This document shows positions 11,061 through 24,560 of a stretch of 64,000 nucleotides of DNA, one piece after another. Each line of letters opens with the position of its first letter. Positions within the stretch are counted from its first letter, which is position 1. The notes beneath the pieces were generated by a model, which was not told the origin of the DNA, made no database searches, and saw only the letters and a program-made list of their open reading frames with translations. Both the position numbers and the translations under genes were made by a program. Origin of the DNA: Halichoerus grypus (taxonomy: Eukaryota > Chordata > Mammalia > Carnivora > Phocidae); the NCBI RefSeq assembly GCF_964656455.1, contig NC_135726.1:34253930-34317929 (forward strand). Direction: 5' to 3'.

Positions 11061-11654
11061 TTTTTTAAAATTTTATTATATTATGTTAATCACCATACAT
11101 TACATCAATAGTTTTTGATGTAGTGTTCCATGATTCATTGTTTGCGTATAATACCCAGTGCTCCATTCAATATGTGCCCTCTTTAATACCCATCACCAGG
11201 CTAACCCATCCCCCCACCCCCCTCCCCTCTAGAACCTAGTTTGTTTCTCAGAGTCCATCGTCTCTCATGGTTCGTCTCACCCTCTGAATCCCGCCCTTCA
11301 TTTTTCCCTTCCTGCTATCTTCTTCTTCTTTTTTTTTTTTTAACATATAATGTATTATTTGTTTTAGAGGTTCAGGTCTGTGATTCAACAGTCTTACACA
11401 ATTCACAGCGCTCACCATAGGGCATACCCTCCCCAATGTCTATCACCCAGCCATCCCATTCCTCCCACGCCACCCCCAACCCAGCAACCCTCAGTTTGTT
11501 TCCTGAGATTAAGAATTCCTCCTATCAGTGAGATCATATGATACATGTCTTTCTCTGATTGACTTATTTCGCTCAGCATAATACCCTCCAGTTCCATCCA
11601 CATCGTTGCAAATGGCAAGATCTCATTCCTTTTGATGGCTGCATAATATTCCAT

Positions 11655-11700
<46 letters not shown>

Positions 11701-14149
11701 ACATCTTCTTTATCCATTCATCTGTCGATGGACATCTTGGCTCTTTCCATAGTTTGGCTATTGTGGACATTGCTGCTATAAACATCAGGGTGCACGTACC
11801 TCTTCAGATCCCTACATTTGTATCTTTGGGGTAAATACCCAGTAGTGCAATTGCTGGGTCGTAATGTAGCTCTATTTTCAACTTTTTGAGGAACCTCCAT
11901 ACTGTTTTCCAGGGTGGCTGCACCAGCTTGCATTCCCACCAACAGTGTAGGAGGGTTCCCCTTTCTCCACATCCCCACCAACATCTGTTGTTTCCTGACT
12001 TGTTAATTTTAGCCATTCTGACTGCTGTGAGGTGGTATCTCATTGAGGTTTTGATGTGGATTTCCCTGATGCCGAGTGATGTTGAGCACTTTTTCATGTG
12101 TCTGTTGGCCATTTGGATGTCTTCTTTGGAAAACTGTCTGTTCATGTCTTCTGCCCATTTCTTGATTGGATTATTTGTTCTTCGGGTGTTGAGTTTGATA
12201 AGTTTTTTATAGATTTTGGATACTAGCCCTTTATCTGACATGTCATTTGCAAATATCTTCTCCCATTCTGTGGGTTGTCTTTTGGTTTTGTTGACTGTTT
12301 CTTTTGCTGTGCAAAAAGCTTCTTATCTTGATGACGTCCCAATAGTTCATTTTTGCCCTTGCTTCCCTTGCCTTTGGCGATGTTTCTAGGAAGAAGTTGC
12401 TGCGGCTGAGGTCGAAGAGGTTGCTGCCTGTGTTCTCCTTTAGGATTTTGATGGACTCCTGTCTCACATTGAGGTCTTTCAACCATTTGGAGTCTATTTT
12501 TGTGTGTGGTGTAAGGAAATGGTCCAGTTTCATTCTTCTGCATGTGGCTGTCCAATTTTCCCAACACCATTTGTTGAAGAGACTGTCTTTTTTCCACTGG
12601 ACATTCTTTCCTGCTTTGTCGAAGATGAGTTGACCATAGAGTTGAGGGTCCATTTCTGGGCTCTCTCTTCTGTTCCATTGATCTATGTGTCTGTTTTTGT
12701 GCCAGTACCATACTGTCTTGATGATGACAGCTTTGTAGTAGAGCTGGAAGTCCAGAATTGTGATGCCGCCAGCTTTGCTTTTCTTTTTCAACATTCCTCT
12801 GGCTATGCGGGGTCTTTTCTGGTTCCATACAAATTTTAGGATTATTTGTTCCATTTCTTTGAAAAAAGTGGATGGTATTTTGATGGGGATTGCATTGAAT
12901 GTGTAGATTGCTCTAGGTAGGATTGACATCTTCACAATATTTGTTCTTCCAATCCATGAGCATGGAACGTTTTTCCATTTCTTTGTGGCTTCCTCAATTT
13001 CTTTCATGAGTGTTTTATAGTTTTCTGAGTACAGATCCTTTGCCTCTTTGGTTAGATTTATTCCTAGGTATCTTATGGTTTTGGGTGCAGTTGTAAATGG
13101 GATTGACTCCTAATTTCTCTTTCTTCTGTCTTGTTGTTGGTGTATAGGAATGCCACTGATGTCTGTGCATTGATTTTATATCCTGCCACTTGACTGAATT
13201 CCTGTATGAGTTCTAGCAGTTTTGGGGTGGAGATTTTTGGATTTTCCACATAAAGTATCATATCATCTGCAAAGAGTGAGAGTTTGACTTCTTCTTTGCC
13301 AATTTGGATGCCTTTTATTTCTTTTTGTTGTCTGATTGCTGTGGCTAGGACTTCTAATACTATGTTGAATAGCAGTGGTGATAGTGGACATCCATGCTGT
13401 GTTCCTGACCTTAGGGGGAAAGCTGTCAGTTTTTCCCCATTGAGAATGATATTCGCTGTAGGTTTTTCATAGATGGCTTTTATGATATTGAGTTATGTAC
13501 CGTCTATCCCTATACTCTGAAGATTTTTGATCAAGAGAGGATGCTGTACTTTGTCAAATGCTTTTTCTGCATCTATTGAGAGGATCATATGGTTCTTGTT
13601 CTTTCTTTTATTAATGTATTATATCACATTGATTGATTTGTGGATGTTGAACCAACCTTGCAGCCCAGGGATAAATCCCACTTTGTCATGGTGAATAATC
13701 CTTTTAACGTACTGTTGGATCCTATTGACTAGTATTTTGGTGAGCATTTTTGCATCCATGGTCATCAGGGATATTGGTCTGTAATTCTCCTTTTTGATAG
13801 GATCTTTATCTGGTTTTGTGATCAAGGTAATGGTGGCCTCATAAAACGAGTTTGGAAGTTTTCCTTCCATTTCTATTTTTTGGAAGAGTTTCAGAAGAAT
13901 AGGTATTAATTCATCTTTAAATGTTTGGTAGAATTCCCCTAGGAAGCCATTTGGCCCTGGACTCTTGTTTGTTGGGAGATTTTTGATGACTGCTTCAATT
14001 TCCTTAGTGGTTATAGGTCTGTTCAGGTTTTCTATTTCTTCCTGGTTCAGTTTTGATAGTTGATACATCTCTAGGAATGGATCCATTTCTTCCAGATTAT
14101 CTAATTTGCTGGCATATAGTTGCTCATAATATGTTCTTATAATTGTTTG
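11061..14149 (-). mobile_element. 5'-truncated L1 with reverse-transcriptase region
   Basis: The antisense 3' UTR occupies 11061-11520 and ORF2 runs from ~11520 to 14149, covering the C-terminal and RT regions. The conserved [21 protein letters not shown]-terminal block is visible, as are [20 protein letters not shown] and [20 protein letters not shown]. The frame is broken into pieces (about 155, 254, 201 and 145 codons). The sequence stops matching the full-length copy at ~14149. No convincing target-site duplication was found. It is a dead copy, not a gene. Confidence 0.88.
11659..11698. repeat. (TA)20 microsatellite inside L1 ORF2
   Basis: A pure TA tract that expands the short tatatata found at the same place in the related L1 copy (about 26322-26330). 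Confidence 0.95.
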
Positions 14150-14794
14150 GGGGGAAGGTTTTTAAACTCTCATTTTAATGTGTTCCTCAAAGTTTATGTA
14201 TTTTCAGGACACTTTTATTTTTCTGACCTCTTTTGTTTCAGACCCCATGAGCATTTCAGTAGGCAATGCAGACTCTCCTTTTCTCCATCACGTTGACCTG
14301 GGAGAACCCAGCACTTTCCTTTATTTCCTTTGTACTTGTAGATGACTTCAATGAAGTTTTGGACCAAAAGAGGGGTTTCTATCCTGGTAATTCAACAACC
14401 CCAATTGGATATCAGGCACCATCTTCTTAAGGAGTCTCTCCATGTCTACTCCCTCAGACTCCAGTGTTCTCCATGCCAACATTCTCTGGGTTCTCTCTGC
14501 CCCCACCTCCCAGTTCCTGAACCTGTGATATGCAGAGCAGTTCAGTTGTTGATTTTTGATGCCTTTTCCTGCCAGACAAGTCACAAGGGTCTCATAGTCT
14601 ATGCCAGGAAACCTAACAAAGCACTTCTGTAAAGAAAACTAGTTTCCGCCCTATGATATACTATGGTGCCTGCTGATAAGATAGTAAAATTTCACCCCAT
14701 TATCCTAAATGTCCCCTATTCTATTTCCCCCTGACTCATTTAAATAACTCTCTGGAATTCAACTGTGTCAGAGTCAGAAGCAACTTCAGAGATT
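14150..14794. other. Intergenic, nothing recognised
   Basis: Unique sequence after the L1. Short open frames without family resemblance. Confidence 0.4.
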
Positions 14795-15275
14795 TTAGTC
14801 TGGATGTTCCCTAGCCTGTGGTCCATGGACTCTTGAGCTAGATTCAGAGGACCCATGAATTTGGATGGGGAAAAATTATGTCTTTATTTTTACTCACTGA
14901 AATTTAGCATTTCCATGATTATGAATGAGGTAACAAACTATAATAGTATTATTATTACCTGTGACTTTATCACCAACAGAATCATAGATATTCTCAAATC
15001 TCATTTCATTTGTTTCAGGTATCTCAAAATATCCTGTGCATCACTGCTTTGAATTATAGTAGTTATTAAACCTACTGCTAGATCATTTTTTAACACATCA
15101 GCATAAAAACATTATAATATCCAAATTTGGCTTTTTAACCATGTTTCATTATGATTGGTTTTCTTCGCAATCCTATGTCCTTTATTTTATACAATAGAAG
15201 CACTATTCTAAGAACGCACTAGAATGCCAAAGAGATCTATGGCACAAAAAAGGTTAAAAACCCTGATTTAATTCA
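14795..15275. repeat. Possible hAT-type DNA transposon remnant
   Basis: gcctgtggtccatggactc near the left end and ggcacaaaaaaggttaaaaaccctg near the right end resemble degenerate terminal blocks of a mammalian hAT element. Family unresolved. Confidence 0.35.
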
Positions 15276-15986
15276 GTTCTTGATTTTATAGAGGGAAACT
15301 GAGTCCCAGACGGCGAAGGTGCCCTGCCTACACCACTGGCTTTTAATAGCCTGCTTGAAATTCGAATCTGAATCAGGGAGGAAAGGCATTAAGAAGGAGG
15401 GACAGGCAGACAGCAAGGGCTGGAGATAAAGGCCTTACCCCAGTAGCGTGGTCAGGCACGGCCTGCTCAGGGTAAGGGGTCGATGGGCTGGCCCCGTTGC
15501 AGAGGTTCTAGTTCTGATGCCTGGCCTACCCTTACCCAGTTCTGGCCACCATTGCTTCAAGTGTGAGCAGTATTAAGGCAAAACCATTTCTCATTACAGC
15601 AAAGAGAAGTACAATTTTCTGATTTAATAATAATAGTTCTTGCCAAATCCTTGGCTCCCAAGTGCTTCGTCATATGAGCTGCATTCTAGCAACAATTGTA
15701 CTCATCCAGAAGCTTCTGTTAGAATATGAGGGCCTCAGTCCCACTCAGCACTCCTTGAAATGCTCCCCACCTCTTCTCTCCACACCCATCGATATACCTC
15801 ACAATTCTGGGGTTGTGTCTGGTTCATGACTTAGAGCTTACGGAACACTTCCACGGACATCATTTCCCTCTTATGCATGCCATAAGATTGTGTACCGTCC
15901 GTTGTTAGAGATAGCTGAGAGTTTTCACTCTGAGCTCCTTAAGTGAGAGGAAGGAACAAAGATGTATTACAAGATTTTCACAACTT

Positions 15987-16197
15987 GGGGGAACCTGGGT
16001 GTCTCAGTTGGTTAAATGTTAAGCATCTGTCTTTGGCTCAGGTCATGATCCCAGGGTCCTGGGATTGAGCCCCTCATCCATCGGGCTCCTTGCTCAGTGG
16101 GGAGCTTGCTTCTCCCTCTCCCTCTGCTGCTCCCCCTGCTGTGCTCTCCCCACCCCCCCCGCCCCATCAAATAAATAAATAAATTCTTTTAAAAAAA
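15987..16197 (+). mobile_element. can-SINE (tRNA-Lys derived)
   Basis: The tRNA-like head (ggaacctgggtgtctcagtt), ggtcatgatcccagggtcc, cttctccctctccctctgc and an (AAATA)n/A tail are present. The 15-bp target-site duplication agattttcacaactt (15972-15986) / agatcttcacaactt (16198-16212) differs at one base. Confidence 0.93.
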
Positions 16198-16699
16198 AGA
16201 TCTTCACAACTTAGCCATTTAGAGGAAAAAAAAAAAAAAAGGTTGTTCACAATAAGCCAAGTTTTCCCGGTCCTGAGAAGGGAGGGCCACCTTTCCTGTG
16301 TGGGGAGCTTTTGTGTTCACGGGCTCAACTCTGAGCCAAGGGACTTATCTTAAGGTCTGAGTGGTGAAGCTGAGTCCAGAACCCAGGCTTTCTGCCCAAG
16401 AACATGTTTTGTCCTTTATTAGAGAGCTTGTACCCTAATTGTTGCAGGTATGTGTTTCTGCGTCACTAACCTATGTTTGTTTTAAAAGCCAATTCAAATT
16501 CCAAACTACTTTCCAAATTCATTTGACATCAACTTTGTTTGCTCTTCTTTCTGCAACTCCTTCCTTAGTTCATAAGGCAAACAAAAACCCAAGCCCCTTC
16601 CTTTAGCAGATTCTTTGTGTACTTCCACTGGACAGATTCCAACAGTGACCCAGAAGGTCGGATGCTTATTTCTCCCGAGATCCTGCTAATTAAAAAAAA

Positions 16700-16910
16700 A
16701 AATTATTATTTGCACTAATAACTACCACGTATTGAGTGTTTACAATGTTTTAGGCATGGTGTTAAGCACTTCCCTTACATTATATAATCCTCAATTAACT
16801 TCCAATGCTTTGAAGTTAGTGTTCTCATTTTGTAGTTGGGGAAATTGAAATTTAGAGGTTTGAGCTCAGATCTGATTCCAGAGTTTCTATTCTTAACCAC
16901 TATATGCTAC
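16700..16910 (-). repeat. MIR SINE fragment
   Basis: gtattgagtgtttacaatg...ggcatggtgttaagcac...tcattttgtagttggggaaattg...ttcttaaccacta is reverse-complement MIR. Confidence 0.6.
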
Positions 16911-16994
16911 TGACTCTGCAATGCCACACACTGATTTCTGTGTATATACAGAAATATGCACACACACACACATATATTTTTAGAGTTATTTACA

Positions 16995-17171
16995 GGGGCG
17001 CCTGGGTGGCTCAGTCAGTTAAGTGTCTGCCTTCGGTTCAGGTCATGATTTTAGGGTCCTGGGATCCAGCCCTTTGGAGGGTTCCACACTCAGTGGGGAG
17101 TCTGCTTCTCCCTCTCCCTTTGCCCCTTCCCCTGGTCTCTCTCAAATAAATAAATAAAATCTTTTAAAAAA
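16995..17171 (+). mobile_element. can-SINE (tRNA-Lys derived)
   Basis: The head ggggcgcctgggtggctcag, ggtcatgattttagggtcc, cttctccctctccctttgc and an (AAATA)n tail are present. A perfect 11-bp target-site duplication, agttatttaca, lies at 16984-16994 and 17172-17182. Confidence 0.95.
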
Positions 17172-17511
17172 AGTTATTTACAAAAATGTTTTTGAGATTG
17201 ATTGAGCTCGTGTCTTTTATGGTTTATTGAAGATATGGTTATTAAAGGAGGGATAGAGAGAATTGAGACAGACTCACTTTGGAATAAAGGCCTCACTGAG
17301 CTGCAGAGCTGGGGAAATGATCAAGAGGAGTGCTCTTGAAACCTTCCACCCAGCACCACCAATGGTGTTCGGGGGCGCAGACTCCCGATACATGCATATA
17401 TATTTATTCACAAATGATGTATAGCACATGCATGTATATCACTGTCCCATTATATTCATACAGAAAAATATCATTTTTGTAAGGATGAGGAAGAATATAG
17501 AAAGGATTTCT

Positions 17512-17669
17512 TTTTTTAAGATTTTATTTATTTATTTGAGAGAGAGAGCACAGAGAAGCAGACTTCCTGCTGAGCAGAGAGCCTGATGTGGGGTTTGATC
17601 CCAGGACCCCGAGATCATGACCTGAGCCAAAGGCAGACACTCAACTGACCTAGCCACCCAGGCATCCCT
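17512..17669 (-). mobile_element. can-SINE (tRNA-Lys derived)
   Basis: Reverse can-SINE ending in gccacccaggcatccct. A perfect 13-bp target-site duplication, agaaaggatttct, lies at 17499-17511 and 17670-17682. Confidence 0.95.
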
Positions 17670-17682
17670 AGAAAGGATTTCT

Positions 17683-20600
17683 AATATTTTCTTCCTGTAC
17701 TCCAATGGGTTCTCTTGCCCCCCTCAGCCCCGGAGTGGGGGTGTCTACCCCCTCCTCAGATCTCAGTGTCCTGGCCTCTCGTAGGTGTCCACACTGTCTG
17801 GGACAGGAGCTTCTCTGTTCGTTTCTTCAGGCCCCCCCTTTGGCAGAGACTGCACAATCCCCCTCCATCATTTCACTCCAGAATCAGTGACCTGGCAGTC
17901 CAAACAATCATTTTTATGTAGTACCAAAATACCACATGTCTCAGTAGAGATCCATCTCTGCCAGACCTTCGATGAACTTGGGGGGAAAAACTGCTCATCA
18001 ATTTGCTATAAACTTGACAGCATTCAAATCTGTTTGGAAATTGCAAAAGCAAGTCTGGGCTGTGTTTCGGAGACCTCCCAGGGTGGTTGTGAAGATCAAG
18101 TGTTAAAAGGGAGAAGAACTTCATGATAGACAAAGGGCTCTACAAATGCCAAGTGATATTATTAGCAGTGATTTGCATTTATGGAGGAAGGAATGGAGGC
18201 AAACAAAAGGGGACACAGCCCTGCCTAAGGACAGCTTCTGCAGGCCAGCCTGCAACTGAGGCCAGGGAGCCTTCTTCCTTGTATCTTTTTCTACCAGCAA
18301 CCGGCAATCGAGTACAGACCCTCCCCACTTCCCACCTCCTTTTTGGGCAGGAATAGAAGTACCCTGTTGGGTGGCGGCAGCCTCCCCTGGGAACTGCATC
18401 CCCAGAAACAGCCAGCAGGGGACAGGGATTGACCAGGATAAAAGTAGGAAGAGGCTTTGGGCAAGCTTGAAATACTCCAGTAAAATGTGACATAAAATCC
18501 ATGGGAGTCAGGTGGCGGGGAGAAGGTCTTCTAAGGTGTCCAAATAATTCTTAAAAATGAATCCAGATTTGTCATTTCTGAATTTAGAGATTTGCCTGCT
18601 CCCAACCATTCCCTGGCCACTCTGGAATTCTTCAGCCAACTCTGAGCAAGGCCCCATGGCCAGGCACTTGAAGGATCTCAAGACATTGGAAAAGTCCTGC
18701 CCTCCGGAGTTTGCAAAGGTAAATGGGAAACTTTTATACGTAAGAATTAGCTGTCAGTGCCAGGCCCTGCCTCACCTTTCATTTAATTCAAGAAAAAAAA
18801 GAGCTCAGATTACCTTTTATTTTTGGATAAATGAATGAGCTTTTCTCTGTTTTGAAGATTGGAGACCCCCCAGCCCCAACACACACACCTCATCCCCTGA
18901 CCTCAGAGTTGCTTTACTTTGCAGGAGCATGGAGAGGGAGGTCCCTGACTGGGAGTCAGGAGACTTGGCTAGTGGTCTCAGCCTTGTCCCAAGCCAGTCA
19001 TGGAGGGCCTCTGATTCCTCATGCTCCTCACCTGTAGAATGGCGGCTGCTGGGGGGCATTTTCTCCTTTACTTATACAAAGCTATGATGTGACAGGCTAG
19101 GAAGGGGCGGCTGTTCAAGCATCCTGCGGGAACTGGGGCTGTCAGTGAAGGAGTGGGACGGGGCAGTGCCCTTTAATGTGCCAGAGGGAATGTTGGTCCC
19201 CCAGAATTCCCTCCATGGGCGTGGTGGGAGTGACAGTTGAATGGGGCAGTTGGAGAAGAGGGCCCCAGGCAGGTGGGACAGGGAAGCTGAATCTGAGGTC
19301 CGTGGATGGAAGAAGACTCAGGCTAACAGGCAGCAGGCAACACCCGCTGAGCCCCATGACTTTGGACCCTTCCTCCTCATCCTTTCCTCCTCAGGACCAG
19401 GACGCTAGCATTTCCGGCACAGGTAGAGCTTCTCTCTGTAGCAATCAGCCCCCAATGCCCGTCTGTCTTCCCCAGGACAGGCTGTGGGGGGTGACACCAC
19501 ATCAAACGTGGCTGCCCACATGGGAGTCAGCAGGGACCTGTGGCCTCCCAGAGCAGGAGGGAGGCTTGGGGCACTTCTGTCTTTGGAGCCCACTGGTGTA
19601 CAAGAAAAAGTAGAAGTGCCAAGCCAGGATATCCAAATCTGTGACATACAAAAGCCTACATTGAATAAACGAAGTCTTTTAACACACACACATGGACACA
19701 CTGTCTTGTTCACAGTTTAATCACAGGACTTTTAAATTTAAGAGACTAAAAAACAACTTAAATTCACTGTGCACCCCCGCGTGGTTCCCACAGGTCTAAG
19801 ATGGGAGTTCTCATCTTCCTTCTATCTTGTCAGAATATCTCTGTAACTGAATGGGTGACCTCATTTGGAGACTTCATCAGAGGTCACTGTGTGGGACCCT
19901 CTGGGAATGAGAGGCCTTGGGCAAAGCCCCCACCCCCATTCCTGCTCCCCAGGCTTAGCATCCTCTCATCTGTTTGAGATTCCTTCTGCCCTCTCTTCAC
20001 CTCCTGCCTGTCTCTCCCAACAGCAGCCCCTCCTCCTGGGTCTGGCTACCCACTTGGGTGCTGGGGACAGCCGGACAGAGCTTCTCCTCTGAGCTGGAGG
20101 CTGGCCAGGGACTGAAGGAAGAGGCTATGGGAGTTGGGGAGAGGACATAAGACCATTAGATATTGGTAGTTTGGGTGGCTTGAAATTAAGAATGGATTTA
20201 TCAAGAAATCAACAGCATCTATAATCTCTTATCTGGGAAGGATTTTATCATTAACAGTGTATCTGCATTTGACAGATGCAGGGGAATCCTAAGGAAGGAC
20301 TTCCATTATGGGCACAAAGGAACACTAAGAATCCAATTCTCAAACAAGAATTGCTACTTGTTAATTTTCTGGGTTAGAGAGGCAGAAATGGAACATAATT
20401 GAGCAAAGTAAGTAGATGTGGAAAATATTTCTTGAAACGTCCTCTAGGTATCTTTTGTCCTCCACCTTTGGAGAGCAAGGATAGAGAAAAATGGATCTAC
20501 TATAAGGAAAACAGCAGTGCAAAGGTGAGGATAAATGCTGAGTCCCCAGAGCCCCAGAGTTGGGGAGCAATAAGGAGTGGTGGAATTGTGGCAAAAAAAG

Positions 20601-21690
20601 GGTTGCTGTTGCTCAGTATGAGGGGATTGTAGCCACGTGGGCATGCAGAGCTCTTGATATTTTGTCACAAGCCAGAGGTCTTTTCTCTTTTAATATGATA
20701 TCTTCTAATTCAAATTCAGAAAAATTTAAAATCTGTACAGGCCAAATAAAATGGACCTGTAAATCATATGTGGTCCATAATCCACTGCTCTAAAGAGAGA
20801 CCTTCCTGCTTCTACCTTGTCAGGTCCATTGAGGTCAGGTTAGGAATGCCCTGCCAGAAAGCAGAGCGATGGATGCACCAGGCACCTTCTTCCATCCCCT
20901 GCCAACCCTCAGATGCTATGAGTGGAAAAAAGCTGCCAGGAACAGAGTCATGATAGCTTCAGGGGCCCTGGCCCGGTCCTGTCTTCACTCGTTTCAGCTC
21001 CCATCAGGCCCCCCCACCCCCACCCCCTAGCTGCCAGCAAGCAGATTTGCCGCTCCAGGCATCTCCTCACTCCTGGCAGAGGATGGCACGACAGACGGGG
21101 GATAGAGACGTTAGCCAAAGCAGACTTCCTGATTTAAAAAGTCTCATTTTCCCCCGGGGCTGCCAAATTTAGCAAGCTGCCATTCCTGCTGCAACACTTC
21201 CAAACCATCTTAGGTAATCATAACTCTGCATTCCCTGTGGAGTACTCAAGGAAATTACCTCCCAGCACCAATTTCCTACGCACTCTGATTACCCAAACAT
21301 GGCCAGGGAGGCCTGGTCTCCTGTTTGGCATTTTGGAATCCAGACCCCTTAAGATGAGCTCATGACAGCTTGCTGCCAGGATTCTTTGCCATTAGGAAAG
21401 CGAGAAAAATTACAGAGGTCATAGTAACAGTTCTCCATGGCTGGTGAAGCCCACCCTCTCAGGAAGAGGAAATCCGGATTCTAAGGACTGGGCCCATGTA
21501 GTTTGGACAGGAGAGAAATTGCAAATGGGTTGCTGAGGGTGAGCAGAGGAACACAATGATTGTCCTCGCACGTCTGAGGGCACGTAAGGAGGGATAAATG
21601 TAGCCCGCATGGCACCTGAGCACAGAGCGACTGCTGCAGAAACATCACGTTCAGTTCCACAGAAAGAAAACAATTCATTCCCTTTAAGGC
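17683..21690. other. Repeat-poor intergenic block
   Basis: About 4.0 kb with no L1 or can-SINE that I can see and only a weak MIR-like stretch (about 18925-19055), between SINE- and L1-dense flanks. No gene is recognised. The open frames here lack domain resemblance or splice-supported structure. A cis-regulatory role is possible but is inference only. Confidence 0.5.
18925..19055 (+). repeat. Possible MIR fragment
   Basis: gggagtcaggagacttggct...gtcccaagccagtcat...ctctgattcctcatgctcctcacctgtagaatgg resembles a decayed MIR core. Confidence 0.45.
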
Positions 21691-24560
21691 TATTTCTTTA
21701 AAAAAAGGTTTAACTTTTTATTTTGAAATGATTTTAAACTACATAAAAGTAACAACAATAATGCTAAGAAATTTTAACTACCCTTCACTCTGAATTGCAA
21801 ATTAACATTTTGCCACATTTACTTTAACATTCTCTCTCTATGCATAATTATTATTTTTCTGACACATTTGAGAGTAAATTGCAGACATTTTGCTCCATTA
21901 TCTCTAAATACTGTAGTATATATTTCCTAAGAATAAGGACATTCTCTCATATAACTGTAATTATCACAATTATTAATTGTCAAATTGTACAATTATCAAC
22001 ATCAGAAAATTTTACTTTGATAAAATACTATTATGTACCCTACAGTCCATACTCAAGTTTCCCCAGTTGTCCCAAAATAACATCCTTAATTTTTTTTTCC
22101 TGGTCCGGGATCCAATGTAGGATTGGATATTGCTTTTAGCTGTCAAGTACCTTTAGTTGCTGTTAATCTTTCATAATGCAAACAATTTTAAAAAGCACAG
22201 GCCAGTGGTTTTGTGGAATGTTCCTTTGGGTTTGTCTGATATTTTCTCATGACTAGAGTCAGGCTATCCATTTCTTTGCCGAAATATCCATTAGGGCTGT
22301 CTTGAGAGGTGACTGGGGTCTGTTACCAAGTCTTGCTGAATCATGGTCTGGTTGGTTAGAAGGAAATTCTCACTCGAGACACTGAGTTTTCCATGGCTAA
22401 TGTTTTCTTGAATTCTTTTAATTCTTGGATTCTGTGATTCTCTCTCCCCCAAATAATTTCAGTTGGGTCTCAGAACTTGTAGTGAGCTTTTTCTTTATCA
22501 GCTACCCTGCGTTCTACCTCTGCTTTGCTCAGACTAAGCTTTTGCGCAGCCCTCAGGGCACTGCAGGCAGGGGAAGTGGCCTAGAGGCTGTGGGATGTCA
22601 CAGACAGCTGGTCAGGGACCACGGCTTAGCTGTTCATGCCCATGTTGTGACAGCTACAGGGAGGATAAGAATGTGGTAGAAAGACTGCATGCAAGGCTGT
22701 GCCCATGTCCAGATTTCCTTCCTCCTATCTCTCTGGCCAGGGCTGGATTGCATTTATTTAACTAGCCAAGGACCCATCCAAGGATGAGAAGCCAAGTTCT
22801 TTACTTTTCTCAGTCTGAGCATCCCTGAGCATCCCCCTTCATTGCCTTCCTGCAGCAAATCTGGAAAAGCTGACGGGCTATGGGGCTGTGCATGATGCTT
22901 TGGGTAGAGGAAGCTGTGAAAGGCTTTCTGATAAATAGCCAAACACGAAGTCTCATGGGAAGGGTCTTGGGGCTGGGGTGGGGGACTTTTGCCCAGGGTT
23001 TGGTCTTGCTCACATGGTGCCCTCAAGAGCTTCACTGTGCAGGTACCACACACCCAGTTTCAGCTGAATGCCTCACCTGGGCTTTCTCTCAAACTCTCCT
23101 TCTCACCTCTCCTCTCTTTTGCAGACACCCAGCTCTAGTGTCACTTCCCATAAGTTCTCCTTAACCCCATTCTCCTCCCACACCATACTGCTCTCTCCTT
23201 CCTCAGAACTTGGGTAGCACAGGTGGTCTGCATTACTCAGTGACACTGAGCATAGACAGCCTGGTTCCAGGGTTTCCATTCTTAAATATATGGTTAAATG
23301 TTACAACGTCATGGGGCAATCCCTGCATAACTTCCAGATCTCATTCCTTTGCCTCCTGGAGGTAACCATCATCTTGAAATTGGTGTATATTTTCTTACTT
23401 ATTTTAAAAAAAGTCAGCTATTTTTTAAGGATAGTTTTTGGTTACAGAAAAGTTGTGAAAACAATACAGATGGTTATTGCATCTTACTTTACTATTAAAA
23501 TCTTACATATGGTGTTAAGATTAATGAACACATATTGATACATCATTATTGACTAATATCCATACTTCATTTAGCTTTCCTTAGTTTTTACCTAATGTCC
23601 CCCTCCCCCCTTTTTTTTGTTCCAGGATCCCATCCAGGATACAGTCATCATGTTTCCTTAGGCTCTTCTTGGCTGTGACAGTTTCTCAGATTTTCCTTGT
23701 TTTTTGATGACCTTGAAAGTTTTAAGTAGTACTGGTCACGTATTTTGTAGAATGTTCCTCAATTAGGATTTGTCTGTTATTTTTCCTATGATTAGACTGG
23801 AATTATGGGTTTTGGGGAGGAAGACCACAGAAGTAAAGTGCCCTCCTCATCCCATTATATCAAGGACATGTGCTATCACCATGATTTATCACTGTTGATG
23901 TTGACCCTGATCACCTAGTTGAGGTACTATTTGTCAGGTTTCTCCCCCGTCAAGTCATTCCTTTTTTCACTTTTCCACATCATACTGTACTCTTGGGAGC
24001 ACTGTATTCTAGTTGATAGAGCTCTTTCTCACAGGCCTATATGTTGGCAATTCTGATACTTCTGTGTCTATATACTGGAATTGAATTAAGCAAATGGCTG
24101 GTGAATGCTGAGAGCCAGGTTTCTCACTTTTGGAGTGGGAGTTTATAGGTAAGCAAAGGGAGGAGGTTAGAATTATGATAATTACAGTAATGAGTCATAG
24201 CTGGAGAATCAGGAGGAATCCATGTTTAGATTAAATATATTCAGATGGTTACATATAAAAATAATTTTAGATATGTCTATATATGCTAGTTAATATACAC
24301 ACATACATTTCCTTGGTCTGTCAGCCAAGGGGGTCCAGAAGAAACAACATCCTAGTAACAACATACCCAGTACCCATATCTTGGTTTCTAATACTATTTT
24401 CCAATAAGATGAATCAGGGCTACTTGGAGAAATGGAATTTTACTATAAATATATTTATCAGTGCACACTTGCTTTGCAAGTTTGTGAACTTTACACAAGT
24501 GGTTATCACAGTGTATGTGTTTTCTTGCAATGCCTTTTACCCCTTTCAATTTATCATGTG
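21691..24560 (-). repeat. AT-rich sequence with old L1M-like fragments
   Basis: Stretches such as ttttattttgaaatgatttt...gttgtcccaaaataacatcc...ggatccaatgtaggattgg, and gttgatgttgaccctgatcacc with gtcaggtttctcccccgtc, resemble old antisense L1M 3' parts. Unique pieces such as 22500-23280 lie between them. Exact limits not resolved. Confidence 0.4.

Noticed and set aside
12243..13007. Long open frame of 254 codons on the minus strand, and neighbours of 155-287 codons at 13619-14086 and 26564-27427
   Set aside because: These are pieces of L1 ORF2 reverse transcriptase inside mobile elements, broken by stops and frameshifts, not host genes.
16995..17171. tRNA-like sequence (also in the other can-SINEs)
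   Set aside because: It is the tRNA-Lys-derived head of a SINE with an A-rich tail and target-site duplications, without an intact cloverleaf as a gene.
17683..21690. A hidden gene in the repeat-poor block, suggested by several 70-145 codon open frames
   Set aside because: Frames overlap on both strands with no conserved motif, no consistent splice structure and no poly(A)-linked terminal exon that I could support.
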